64,000 nt of DNA from Ilumatobacteraceae bacterium (GTDB taxonomy: Bacteria; Actinomycetota; Acidimicrobiia; Acidimicrobiales; Iamiaceae), in the NCBI GenBank assembly GCA_025463265.1, contig JAOBWH010000132.1, forward strand, positions 1 to 64,000, in the 5' to 3' direction. The position numbers and the translations under genes were made by a program. Within the stretch, counting starts at the first letter, position 1, and each line of letters starts with the position of its first letter. The notes beneath the pieces were generated by a model. It made no database searches. It was not told where the DNA came from and worked only from the letters and a program-made list of their open reading frames with translations. Positions 1 to 9,036 of the stretch are shown here, piece after piece.

Positions 1-265
1 CGTAGCCGCCGGCCGCCGCGTGGCCCTCGAGCGCCGCGGTGTCCGCGCCGGCGCAGAACGCCCGCCCCGCGCCGGTCACGACGGCAGCGCGCACGCTCGG
101 GTCCGCCTCCAGGTGGGCGAACACCTCCCGGTACTCGATGTGCATCCGGCCCGTCCACGCGTTCATCCGGTCCGGACGGTCGAGCGTCACGATGGCCACG
201 CCGCCCCGGCGATCCAGCCGGACGGTGCGCAGGTCGGTCAGGTCCATCCGCGGGTTCGTGGGCAT
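1..265 (-). CDS. Enoyl-CoA hydratase/isomerase family protein (N-terminal part, runs off window start)
   Basis: Minus-strand translation MPTNPRMDLTDLRTVRLDRRGGVAIVTLDRPDRMNAWTGRMHIEYREVFAHLEADPSVRAAVVTGAGRAFCAGADTAALEG: crotonase signature (vvtGaGraFcaGaD). Confidence 0.85.
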   Translation of the reverse strand, partial: MPTNPRMDLTDLRTVRLDRRGGVAIVTLDRPDRMNAWTGRMHIEYREVFAHLEADPSVRAAVVTGAGRAFCAGADTAALEGHAAAGGY

Positions 266-371
266 GGGCGCATGCTGGCACCTGGCGAGCGGCTCGTCGC
301 CGGGCGGCGACTCCACCGACAGCCGTGGAGGCCGATGGGGCGCGCCGAAGCGCCCGGCTCGGCCGGCGGGG

Positions 372-1769
372 TCAGGTGATCTCGGTGCCGTCGGGTCGGT
401 AGGTGTGCCATCGGCCCCATCGGTCGCGCTCGATGGTGAAGCCTTGTTCCTTCTTGCGGTTGTGTCGTCCGCATTCGGGTGCCCCGTTACCGGGGTCGGT
501 TCTGCCTCGTCGGGGCCCGTGGTAGGCGTCGAGGTGGTCCGATTGGCATTGGCCGGCGGGGACGTCGCAGCCGGGCCAGACGCAGCTGGTGTGGGCGAGG
601 CGGACGGCGAGCTGGCGGGCGCCGGTGAAGCAGCGGGCCTTGCGGCCCATGTTGACCACGACGCCGTCCGCTCGGGTGACCACGCGCCGGATGTGTCCGA
701 CGAGCGTGGCGACGACGACCTCGGTGGGGTCGAGCGGCCGCCCGTCGATGGTCCCGCACCGGAACCCGACCAGGCCGCCATCCGGTGCTTGGTCGCGGTC
801 GGGCTCGTTGTCGTCGTCGGGGTCGGGGTCGGGTGAGAGGGTGTCGGCGAGGTCGTCCCACCAGGTGGCGAGGCGGGGGTCGGGTCCGGGGTCGGTGCCG
901 AAGAGCTTGGCGAGGTGGCGTTCGAAGGTGACCTCGTCGATGACCAGGTCGGTGCAGGTGCGGGCCGCGACGCCGTAGGTGGCGAGGTCGCCGCGGGTGA
1001 AACACGTCGCCATGGCGTCGTAGCGGCGCTGCGCATCGGTGCGGGCCAGGTCCTCGCTCGTGGCCGCGTCCCCCAGCCGGCGGCGGGCATCGGCCCAGTC
1101 CGCCTCCCACTCACGGTCGACCTGGCGCTGCCAGATGTCTTCGATCACCTGCCCGGTCCCCGAGCCGCCCCCGCCGTCGAAGCGGTGCGACCCGTCGAGG
1201 TTCCGCGGCATCGTGAAGTCCCGGTTCGCATGGTTGCGCTCGGCCCGGTCACCGGCGCCGTCCTCGTCGGCGAGGCGCTCCCAATCGCTCATCGCCGCGT
1301 CGAAGTCCGGGTAGGGCAGCATCGCGGCTGCCCGGGCGATCTGGGCGTCCACCTCGATCAACTGGTCGGCGACGCGAGGGTTGGCCACGACTCGGCCGAT
1401 CCGTTCCACCTGCGGCGTCCCGATCCGGCCCTCCGCATGGCCCGCCGCGACCACGGGCAGGTCGCGCATCACCCGGACCGACCGCTCACGGCGCAGCGCC
1501 TCCGCGTTCGACAGGTTCGCCGCGAACCGCACCATCACCTTCGCCGACGCATGCCCGTCCTCCCGGTGCACACCCGACCGGCCGATCGCCTCCTGGAGCC
1601 CCAACCGGGCTGCGTGCAACCGACGCGCCAGCCGCTCGTACTCCCGCACTCGCACCATGGCCTCATCCGCATCCGCCGGCACCCACTCCGCCTCGAGCAG
1701 CACGGAAGTCGACGCGTCGATCGACGCCACCGCCGACCTCACCACCTGATCCCGAACCGCTGACTCCAT
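372..1769 (-). CDS. DUF222 / HNH endonuclease (13E12-repeat-family-like) protein
   Basis: ORF 372..1871; likely start MESAVRDQ at 1769 after GGAGG. C-terminus CVWPGCDVPAGQCQSDHLDAYHGP...GAPECGRHNRKKE is an HNH motif; N-terminus is DUF222-like. Confidence 0.85.
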   Translation of the reverse strand: MESAVRDQVVRSAVASIDASTSVLLEAEWVPADADEAMVRVREYERLARRLHAARLGLQEAIGRSGVHREDGHASAKVMVRFAANLSNAEALRRERSVRVMRDLPVVAAGHAEGRIGTPQVERIGRVVANPRVADQLIEVDAQIARAAAMLPYPDFDAAMSDWERLADEDGAGDRAERNHANRDFTMPRNLDGSHRFDGGGGSGTGQVIEDIWQRQVDREWEADWADARRRLGDAATSEDLARTDAQRRYDAMATCFTRGDLATYGVAARTCTDLVIDEVTFERHLAKLFGTDPGPDPRLATWWDDLADTLSPDPDPDDDNEPDRDQAPDGGLVGFRCGTIDGRPLDPTEVVVATLVGHIRRVVTRADGVVVNMGRKARCFTGARQLAVRLAHTSCVWPGCDVPAGQCQSDHLDAYHGPRRGRTDPGNGAPECGRHNRKKEQGFTIERDRWGRWHTYRPDGTEIT

Positions 1770-1881
1770 GCCTCCATCATCTCCAGGAGGTCTGACAACG
1801 AAGCCACCTGAAACAGCACGAAATCGGACACTTTCGTGAGGTGCGCCTGCCGTGTACTCGTGGACGGCCACGGCCGGCGAA

Positions 1882-2682
1882 CTAGGAGCCGACCGTCGGT
1901 CGAGGTGGCCCGGCTGCGCCGATCGCGTGGACGCCGCCGTCGACGTGGATGATCTCGCCGGTGGTGGCCGGGAACCAGTCGCTCAGGAGCGCGACCACGG
2001 CCCGGGCGGCGGGTTCGGGGTCGTCGACATCCCAGCCGAGCGGCGCCCGCTGCTGCCACACCGCATCGATCTGGCTGAAACCGGGGATGCTGCGGGCCGC
2101 CACCGTGCGCAGCGGCCCGGCGGCGACCAGGTTGACCCGGGTGCCGGCGGGGCCGAGGTCTCGGGCGAGGTACCGGCTCGCCGACTCGAGCGCGGCCTTC
2201 GCCACGCCCATCCAGTCGTAGGCCGGCCAGGCCACGGAGGCGTCGAAGTCCAGCCCGACGATCGATGCGTCGGACGTCAGGACCGGACGGACCGCTCGCG
2301 CCAGTGCCGGGAGGGACCAGGCGGACACCTGGAGGGCGGTGGCGACCTCGTCCCACGATGCGGCGAAGAGGCCGTCGTCCTGGCCGAGGCAGGCAGCCGG
2401 AGCGAACCCGACGGCGTGCACGACCCCGTGGAGCGAGCCCCACCGGTCGGCGATCTGCGGGGCCAGCGCATCGAGGTGGGCCTGGTCGGTGACGTCGAGC
2501 TCGAGCACCTCGGGCTCGGTGGGGAGCTTGCGAGCGGCCCGGCGCGTGGTCGCCGCCGCCCGGCCGAACGAGGTCAGCACCACCGTGGCGCCCTGCTCCT
2601 GGGCGATGCGGGCGCAGGTGTGGGCGATCGACGATGTCGTCAGCACCCCTGTGACCAGGATCGTTCGATCTTGCAGCAGCAC
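1882..2682 (-). CDS. fabI: Enoyl-ACP reductase (FabI/InhA-type SDR)
   Basis: VLLQDRTILVTGVLTTSSIAHTCARIAQEQGATVVLTSFGR... with ILVTGxxxxxSIA and YDWMGVAKAALES; GGAGG-cgac-GTG start. Confidence 0.85.
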   Translation of the reverse strand: MLLQDRTILVTGVLTTSSIAHTCARIAQEQGATVVLTSFGRAAATTRRAARKLPTEPEVLELDVTDQAHLDALAPQIADRWGSLHGVVHAVGFAPAACLGQDDGLFAASWDEVATALQVSAWSLPALARAVRPVLTSDASIVGLDFDASVAWPAYDWMGVAKAALESASRYLARDLGPAGTRVNLVAAGPLRTVAARSIPGFSQIDAVWQQRAPLGWDVDDPEPAARAVVALLSDWFPATTGEIIHVDGGVHAIGAAGPPRPTVGS

Positions 2683-2734
2683 GTCGCCTCCGGAGTCGGG
2701 TCGGCCCCGATCATGCCGGACCCGGGGCGAGGGG

Positions 2735-3469
2735 TCAGGTGCTGGCGGTGCGACGGCCGGTCCGCGTGCGGCGGCGCAGCATGCCGGCGTCCTCGGACGG
2801 CGGGGGATCAGGTGGCCCGGCGCGATGGCCGTCGGGCCCCGAGCCGACCGACGGGTCCGCGGGCGGCGGCGGACGCCATCCGGCTGCGGGGCTCGGCTCG
2901 AGGACACCTCGATCCTCGATCTCGACCAGGGCGCTCACCAGGCGGTCCGGGCTCCAGCCGAGCTGGCCGCGCAGCGTGCCGACAGCCGTGGTGCGGGCGA
3001 GGGCCACGACGATCGCCCAGGCATCGGCCCCGAGCGTGATCGACGCTTCGGGGCTCTCGTGGAGGGACACGGTCCGTCCGGTCCACGTGGCGAGGCTGCT
3101 CGTCTCGTGGACCTTCGACCGGGTGTCCATCAGGAGCGTGGCCGTCTCCCAGGCCTCGGATCCCTGGCGCGGGTGGTGGCCGAGCGGGTTGTGGAAGTAC
3201 CAGCCCTCGGTGACCCCCATGATCTCGGCGAGCAGCTCGACCGCCTTCTCCCGAGCGCGCTCCTCGGTGAGGATCGGCCGGGTGGCCAGATCAGCCTCGA
3301 GCAGATCGGCGCCCCGCTCTGCGGCGTACACGCGCCCCGCGGCGAAGAACAGCGTGACGGGCCGGTCCGTGTTGAACTCGATGCTGCCCTCGGCCCGATG
3401 GGCGTTCGCCTGCCGCAGGACCCACTCGGTGGGGTAGCGGTCCAGGGGACCACGGCGCATCATCGGCAT
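2735..3469 (-). CDS. DUF4388 (PATAN-like) domain protein
   Basis: MPMMRRGPLDRYPTEWVLRQANAHRAEGSIEFNTDRPVTLFFAAGRVYAAERGADLLEADLATRPILTEERAREKAVELL...: G-x-i-xf...g..vtlff..GrvyaA pattern. Confidence 0.5.
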   Translation of the reverse strand: MPMMRRGPLDRYPTEWVLRQANAHRAEGSIEFNTDRPVTLFFAAGRVYAAERGADLLEADLATRPILTEERAREKAVELLAEIMGVTEGWYFHNPLGHHPRQGSEAWETATLLMDTRSKVHETSSLATWTGRTVSLHESPEASITLGADAWAIVVALARTTAVGTLRGQLGWSPDRLVSALVEIEDRGVLEPSPAAGWRPPPPADPSVGSGPDGHRAGPPDPPPSEDAGMLRRRTRTGRRTAST

Positions 3470-3555
3470 CTGGTGTCCTCGCAGCGAGGGGGAGGGTGGC
3501 CGGTGCGCGGCGGCGCCCGGCTTCGCTACCAGGGGTTTTCGGTCGGTCGAAGCCG

Positions 3556-3582
3556 AACCTGGACAGGAAATGTGTCCAGGTT
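3556..3582. terminator. Perfect 10-bp inverted repeat just 3' of pyk
   Basis: AACCTGGACA-ggaaatg-TGTCCAGGTT, immediately downstream of the pyk stop (3585) on the minus strand; no clear U-tract. Confidence 0.55.
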
Positions 3583-3584
3583 TG

Positions 3585-5018
3585 CTAGCGGATCGGGATG
3601 AGCCGCAGGGAGTCGGTGGCCTGCCCGGGGTACTCCCGCGATCCCGACAGCACGGCCACGAGGTCACCTCGGCGGATGAGGCCGTTCTCCCGGGCCTGGT
3701 CGACCACGTGGGTGATGACGTTGTCCGCCTGGTAGTCCACGTCGAGCAGCTGGGGGGTGGCCCCCCAGCTGAGCGTGAGCTGGCGCAGGGTCTGCGGGTC
3801 GGTGGAGAAGCCGAGGATCTTGGCCTCCGGCCGGAACCGGGCGATGGAGCGGACGGTGAAGCCGGTGTGGGTGATGCAGATGATGGCGCTGGCGCCGGTC
3901 TCGAGCGCGGCGCGCCACGCCGCGTTGGTCATCCCGAGCGTGACGGTGTCGTCGACGTGGGGCTGCATCGTCGAGGCGATCTCGTGGACCCGGGCGCCCC
4001 AGGCGTCGTAGTCGAACTCGTCGTCGGCGCGGGCGGCGATGCGGGCCATGGTGGCTACGGCGTTGATGGGGTCGTGGCCGATGGCGGACTCGCCGGACAG
4101 CATCACTGCGCTGGAGCCGTCGAACACCGCGTTGGCGATGTCGGACGCCTCGGCCCGGGTGGGGGTCGGCGCCGTGACCATGGACTCGAGCATCTGGGTG
4201 GCGGTGATGGCCGGGCGGCCGAGCGTGATGCACCGCTGGATGATGCGCTTCTGGAGGTGCGGGAGCTCCTCGATGGGCATCTCGGCGCCGAGGTCGCCAC
4301 GGGCGATCATCACGGCCCCGGACGCCTCGATGATGCTGTCGAGGTTGTCGACCGCGGCACGGGTCTCGATCTTGGCCACCACCAGCGGGCCGCGGGGATG
4401 GGGCTCGACGCCGACGCGGCGCACATCGTGAGCCGAGCGCACGAACGAGATGGCCACCATGTCGATGCCCTCCTCGATGAAGGCGTCGAGCATGTGCAGG
4501 TCGTCCGCGGTGGGGGAGGCGATGCGCAGGCGGTCCGAGGGGATGTGCACGCCCGGCCGGCCCTGGAGGAGGCCGCCGTGCGTGATGCGGGCGTCGAGGC
4601 AGTCCGACTTGCGGTCGATGACCTCGGCCATGACGACGCCGTCGCCGAACGCCACCCGGTCACCGACGTGGAGGTCCGTGAGCAGCCCCTCGTGGTCGAC
4701 GTTGATCATCGCTGCGGTGGAGCCCTGGTTGCCGGGCGTGAGGTGGATGATGTCGCCCTGGGCGACCGGCAGGCCCGCCTCGGGCATGTGGCCGGCACGG
4801 ACCTTGGGCCCGGGCAGGTCGATCATCACGCCGATGGGACGACCGAGCGACGCCTCCACCCGGCGGACGCGCCGGAACTTCTCGATGGCCTCGTCGAGCG
4901 AGCCGTGGGCCAGGCCGATGCGGGCCACGTCCATCCCGGCCTCGGCGAGATCCTTGATCATCGCCTCGGAATCCGATGCGGGGCCGATGGTGGCGATGAT
5001 CTTGGTGCGACGAGCCAT
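3585..5018 (-). CDS. pyk: Pyruvate kinase
   Basis: MARRTKIIATIGPASDSEAMI...; MIARGDLGAEMP; ATQMLESMVTAPTPTRAEASDIANAVFDGSSAVMLSGESAIG. Confidence 0.97.
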   Translation of the reverse strand: MARRTKIIATIGPASDSEAMIKDLAEAGMDVARIGLAHGSLDEAIEKFRRVRRVEASLGRPIGVMIDLPGPKVRAGHMPEAGLPVAQGDIIHLTPGNQGSTAAMINVDHEGLLTDLHVGDRVAFGDGVVMAEVIDRKSDCLDARITHGGLLQGRPGVHIPSDRLRIASPTADDLHMLDAFIEEGIDMVAISFVRSAHDVRRVGVEPHPRGPLVVAKIETRAAVDNLDSIIEASGAVMIARGDLGAEMPIEELPHLQKRIIQRCITLGRPAITATQMLESMVTAPTPTRAEASDIANAVFDGSSAVMLSGESAIGHDPINAVATMARIAARADDEFDYDAWGARVHEIASTMQPHVDDTVTLGMTNAAWRAALETGASAIICITHTGFTVRSIARFRPEAKILGFSTDPQTLRQLTLSWGATPQLLDVDYQADNVITHVVDQARENGLIRRGDLVAVLSGSREYPGQATDSLRLIPIR

Positions 5019-5081
5019 GGGCCCAGTGTCGCAGCCCCCGAGCCTGGTTCCGCGCAGGGTTCCGTAAACCTTCGCTGGCCG

Positions 5082-5852
5082 TCAGGTGTGGCCGGGTCCG
5101 GCGGCGGCGGCGAGGAGGTGGCCGACCAGGTCATCGAGGCTGGTGCCGGCGTTGAGGCCGCTGGTGGAGGGGAGCACGTAGACCGCGCTGGGCCCGAGGG
5201 TGCGCTCCTGCCACCCCACGGTCGCCTTGCGGTGGACGGCCGATCGCCAGCCGGCGAGCCCGACGACCGCCACCGCCTCCGGGCGGAGCCAGGCGCACAG
5301 CTGGTCCAGCCGCTCCAGCCCCGCCCGGTACTCGGCGGCCTCCAGCTCGTCGGCCCGGGCGGTGGGCCGCTTGACCAGGTCGGTCATGCCGATGCGGTCC
5401 CGGCGCAGGAGCTGCACCGGGTCCCGGTCGCTGGTGGACAGGCCGGCGGCGGCCAGTGCCCGCCAGAACCGGTTGGAGCCGGTGACGTAGCCGACACCGG
5501 CGTCGGCGGCGTGCAGCGATGGGTTGAGGCCGCAGCACAGCAACCGCATGGACGCGCCCACGTGATCGGGCAGCGCTCGCAGCGCGGTGGCCGCCACCTC
5601 GACGGCAGGACTCCCGGCCGCGCCGGACCCGCCCGGGGGCGCCGGCAGGGGACGGACCCGGTCGATGGCGAACCCGGCCGCCTCCACCACCGCGGTCAGG
5701 TGGCCCCGGTCCCAATCGCCGTGGGGTCCGACCGAGGCGGTGAGGCGGAGCTGCCCGCCCACACCGAGGCGCCGGTGGATCTGGGCGAGGTCGACGGGCA
5801 GGTCGGTCGGGCGGACCTTGCGTCCGTCCACCACCAGATCGGGTCGGCCCAT
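5082..5852 (-). CDS. mug: Mismatch-specific (G:T/U) DNA glycosylase, Mug/UDG superfamily, with N-terminal extension
   Basis: LLCCGLNPSLHAADAGVGYVTGSNRFWRAL (GLNPS...NRFW motif) and VLPSTSGLNAG. Start MGRPDLVVDG at 5852. Confidence 0.85.
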   Translation of the reverse strand: MGRPDLVVDGRKVRPTDLPVDLAQIHRRLGVGGQLRLTASVGPHGDWDRGHLTAVVEAAGFAIDRVRPLPAPPGGSGAAGSPAVEVAATALRALPDHVGASMRLLCCGLNPSLHAADAGVGYVTGSNRFWRALAAAGLSTSDRDPVQLLRRDRIGMTDLVKRPTARADELEAAEYRAGLERLDQLCAWLRPEAVAVVGLAGWRSAVHRKATVGWQERTLGPSAVYVLPSTSGLNAGTSLDDLVGHLLAAAAGPGHT

Positions 5853-5862
5853 CAGCAGGTCC

Positions 5863-6147
5863 TCAGAACATGCCGAGCTGGAAGCCGCCGCCGGTGTCGG
5901 TGAGCGGCAGCCACTGCTCCCCGCCGCGCGGGCCGACGACGCGGACCTCGATCCGCTCCACCGGGATGGCCCGCGCCCGGCCGCGGTCGTCGCGGAGGCC
6001 GACGGAACCGTCCTTCTCCCGGCGCAGCACGACACCCTCGCGGTAGCGCTTGTCCGACGTTCCGGCGTACCGCACGATCTGGCCGAACTCGAGGCCGACC
6101 TCGGCCAGGCCGTCGTCGACCACGGGCTTCGCCGGACGCCTGGCCAT
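5863..6147 (-). CDS. Conserved hypothetical small protein (94 aa)
   Basis: MARRPAKPVVDDGLAEVGLEFGQIVRYAGTSDKRYREGVVLRREKDGSVGLRDDRGRARAIPVERIEVRVVGPRG...; ATGA overlap with upstream SDR stop. Confidence 0.7.
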   Translation of the reverse strand: MARRPAKPVVDDGLAEVGLEFGQIVRYAGTSDKRYREGVVLRREKDGSVGLRDDRGRARAIPVERIEVRVVGPRGGEQWLPLTDTGGGFQLGMF

Positions 6148-6953
6148 CAGGCCTGGGGCGTTCCGTCGAGGGTGCCGAGGATGCGGGCCTGGAGGCGGGC
6201 CATGCCGGCGAGCCAGCGGTCCGGGTCGGTGGCGCGGCGGCGGTAGTACTCCGCCACCTCGGGGTGCGGGAGGATCAGGAACTGCTCCTCCCGCACGGCC
6301 TGGACCACCGACGCGGCGACGTCGGCCGGCTCGAGCAGGCCCTGCGACACCACGGTCTCCACCGACGAGATCCCCATGGCGTTGGCGAGCAGGTCGGTGC
6401 GCACCCCCTGCGGGCACAGGCACGACACGGTGATGCCCTGGCCGCCGTAGGTGATGGCCAGCCACTCGGCGACGGCGACCGCGGCGTGCTTGGTGACCGA
6501 GTACGGCAGGTCGCCGATCTGGCTCAGCAGACCGGCGGCCGACGCGGTGGACAGGAGGTAGCCCTCGCCCCGGGCCAGCATCGAGGGCAGCACTGCCTCG
6601 GCGGCGAACACGTGGGCGAGCACGTTGACCTTCCAGATCCGGTCCCACACCTCGTCGGTGGCATCGACGCCGGCGCCGGTGCCGATGCCGGCGTTGCTCA
6701 CGAACAGGTCGATGGGGCCGTGGGCCTCCTCCACCGAGGCGACGAGCGCAGCGAGGGCGGCCCGGTCCGCCACATCGACCGCCCGACCGGTGGCCCGTTC
6801 GCCCAGCGAGGCGGCGGCGGCGTCGACCTCGGCCTGGTCGAGATCCGCCACGACCACGTGCCGGGCACCCTCCTCGAGGAACGCCTGGGCGAGCGCGAAC
6901 CCGATGCCCTTGGCCCCACCGGTGACGACTGCGACCCGATCCCGAAGCTCCAT
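6147..6953 (-). CDS. SDR family oxidoreductase
   Basis: MELRDRVAVVTGGAKGIGFALAQAF...; SNAGIG; YSVTKHA. Confidence 0.92.
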   Translation of the reverse strand: MELRDRVAVVTGGAKGIGFALAQAFLEEGARHVVVADLDQAEVDAAAASLGERATGRAVDVADRAALAALVASVEEAHGPIDLFVSNAGIGTGAGVDATDEVWDRIWKVNVLAHVFAAEAVLPSMLARGEGYLLSTASAAGLLSQIGDLPYSVTKHAAVAVAEWLAITYGGQGITVSCLCPQGVRTDLLANAMGISSVETVVSQGLLEPADVAASVVQAVREEQFLILPHPEVAEYYRRRATDPDRWLAGMARLQARILGTLDGTPQA

Positions 6954-6999
6954 GGCCGCACCCTACCGAGCGGGTGTGACAGCGTCCGGGGTGGCCGGC

Positions 7000-7839
7000 T
7001 CAGGTGTCGAACCAGCGCCGCCAGGCACGTGGGTGATCGTGCTCGGGGCGCTCGGCGGCGGCGGTGCCGGCCGCGCCGGCGGGACCGATCGCCGGCACCG
7101 GGACCAGCGGGCGCGCTTCGTGGACCGGCTCCTCCGGCGCCGGATCGGGCGGGACCGGCGGGTTCTGCTCGGCCCCGGCCCGTTCGACCTCGGCGACGGG
7201 GCGCGGGTCGGTGTCGAGCTCGCGCAGGAGGGCGTCGGCGGTCATCTGGCGCTCGGCGACGCGAGGGCCGTCCACCGCTCGGGCGTGCTGGAGGCCGAGG
7301 CGCACGGCGTCCACGTACGACTGCCGGACGCCCTCGCCGGTCAGGGCCACGGTCTCGACGATCAGGTCGTCGCCCTCGGCGGTGAGGCGTCGGGTGACCT
7401 CCTCCATCGGCAGGGCGTCGGGTGCGTCGCGCTTGTTGGCCTGGATGACGAGCCCGGGCCGGGCGCCCTCGAAGGCGTCGAGCAGGGTGCGCACCTGGGC
7501 CAGCGCGACCTCGGAGGCGTGCATCCCCGACGCCGAGGTGTCGGCCACGAAGAGGACGACGTCGGCCGTGACCAGGAGCCGGGCCCGCAGGTGGAGCAGG
7601 TGCCCGGGGACGGCGACGAGCTGGGTGCGGATCGGCCGGCCGTCGGATCGCCCGCCCTCGTGGTCCATCCAGTCGAACAGCAGGGTGCGTCCGTCGCGCT
7701 CCTCGGGCGTGACCACCCGGCGGCCCAGGCACTCGCCGAGCGAGCGGGCGGTGGTGGTCTTGCCCGCGGTGGAGGCGCCGTCGACCACGATGCGCAGGTC
7801 GATGGGGATGGGGTCGTCGGATCGGCAGGTGTCGGTCAT
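7000..7839 (-). CDS. MglA-like small Ras-family GTPase with C-terminal extension
   Basis: IVVDGASTAGKTTTARSL (P-loop), RTLLFDWMDHEGG, LVAVPGHLLHLRARLLVTADVVLFVADTS, NKRD: MglA-type G motifs. Confidence 0.75.
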   Translation of the reverse strand: MTDTCRSDDPIPIDLRIVVDGASTAGKTTTARSLGECLGRRVVTPEERDGRTLLFDWMDHEGGRSDGRPIRTQLVAVPGHLLHLRARLLVTADVVLFVADTSASGMHASEVALAQVRTLLDAFEGARPGLVIQANKRDAPDALPMEEVTRRLTAEGDDLIVETVALTGEGVRQSYVDAVRLGLQHARAVDGPRVAERQMTADALLRELDTDPRPVAEVERAGAEQNPPVPPDPAPEEPVHEARPLVPVPAIGPAGAAGTAAAERPEHDHPRAWRRWFDT

Positions 7840-8029
7840 CCAGGCTGGTCTTGGTCGACGTTGGTGGTCTCCACCCGGTGTCGGCAGGTGGACCGACGGG
7901 TTGAGCGGAAAACCGCATTGTCCACGATCGTGCTCGTGAGGCGTGGCACAGCGGGGCGTGGATCACCCGGGTGGGCGGTCGGCGGCTCACCACATCGCTG
8001 CCGCGGGCCCGAGGCGCAGCCTGGTCGAC

Positions 8030-9013
8030 TCAGGCGGAGGCCGCCGCCTCCATGGTGTCGGTGATGACCTGCCGACGGTCGCCGCCCCACGGGAGCGGCA
8101 TGAGCACGGGGACGTCGACCCCGGCGGCGGCGTAGGCCCGGACCGCGTCGCGCACCGTGTCGGCGTCGCCGAGGACGTCGATGGCGTCGCACATCCGGTC
8201 CGAGACCGCGGCGAGGGCGCCCTCGCGGTCGCCAGCGGCGTGGTGCTCTCGGATGGCCTGGACCTCGTCGGCGAACCCGGCTCGGGCGAAGTTGGCGGCG
8301 TAGGCGTCGACCACCGCGTACGAGAACAGGTCGCGCCGCGCCTTGTCGAGGCCCTGCTCGCGATCGCCGACGCCGGCGTGCACGTAGCCATAGATCTCCG
8401 CGTCGCCGCCGGCGCGGACCTGCTCCACCGACCAGGCGACGTGTGACGCCGGGATGTAGTTCAGGAGCACCCCGTCGGCGACCTCGCCGGCCAGCTTCAA
8501 CATGGCGGGGTTCAGCGCACCCACCACGACCTTCGGCTTCTTGTCGCCGAGCTTGAGGCCGAGGCGGAACCCCTTGACCTGGTAGAAGTCGCCGGCGAAG
8601 TCCACCTTCTCGCCGGACAGGCACGCCTTCACGAGCGTCACGTACTCCCGCACCCGGGCGAGGGGCCGGTCCCCGTACGCGACGCCGTGCCACCGCTGGG
8701 TGACCACGGGTGACGAGATGCCGATGCCCAGCAGGATGTCGGCCTCCGGGTGGAGGGCCTGGAGCGTGGCGGCGCCCATCGCCGCCACCATCGGGGTGCG
8801 CAGCTGGAGGGCGAGCACGCCGGTGCCCAGGTCCAGTCCGGGTGCAGCAGCACCCGCCGCGGCGAGGAGCGAGAACGCCTCGGGGCCGGTGGTCTCGGCC
8901 GTCCAGAACGACCGATAGCCCAGCGAGGACGCCTGCTGGGCGGTCTCGAGGGCCAGGGCCGGGCCGAGGGGCATGAGGCTGGCGAAGGTGAAACCGAGCT
9001 TGGGGTGGGCCAT
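8030..9013 (-). CDS. LLM class F420-dependent oxidoreductase
   Basis: MAHPKLGFTFASLMPLGPALALETAQQASSLGYRSFWTAETTGPEAF...LDLGTGVLALQLRTPMVAAM; TAGGGT 7 nt upstream of ATG. Confidence 0.85.
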   Translation of the reverse strand: MAHPKLGFTFASLMPLGPALALETAQQASSLGYRSFWTAETTGPEAFSLLAAAGAAAPGLDLGTGVLALQLRTPMVAAMGAATLQALHPEADILLGIGISSPVVTQRWHGVAYGDRPLARVREYVTLVKACLSGEKVDFAGDFYQVKGFRLGLKLGDKKPKVVVGALNPAMLKLAGEVADGVLLNYIPASHVAWSVEQVRAGGDAEIYGYVHAGVGDREQGLDKARRDLFSYAVVDAYAANFARAGFADEVQAIREHHAAGDREGALAAVSDRMCDAIDVLGDADTVRDAVRAYAAAGVDVPVLMPLPWGGDRRQVITDTMEAAASA

Positions 9014-9036
9014 GGCGCCGACCCTAGGTGCGCCGG

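Noticed and set aside
3570-5903. 777-aa plus-strand ORF
   Set aside because: Antisense to pyruvate kinase and mug; no coherent domain.
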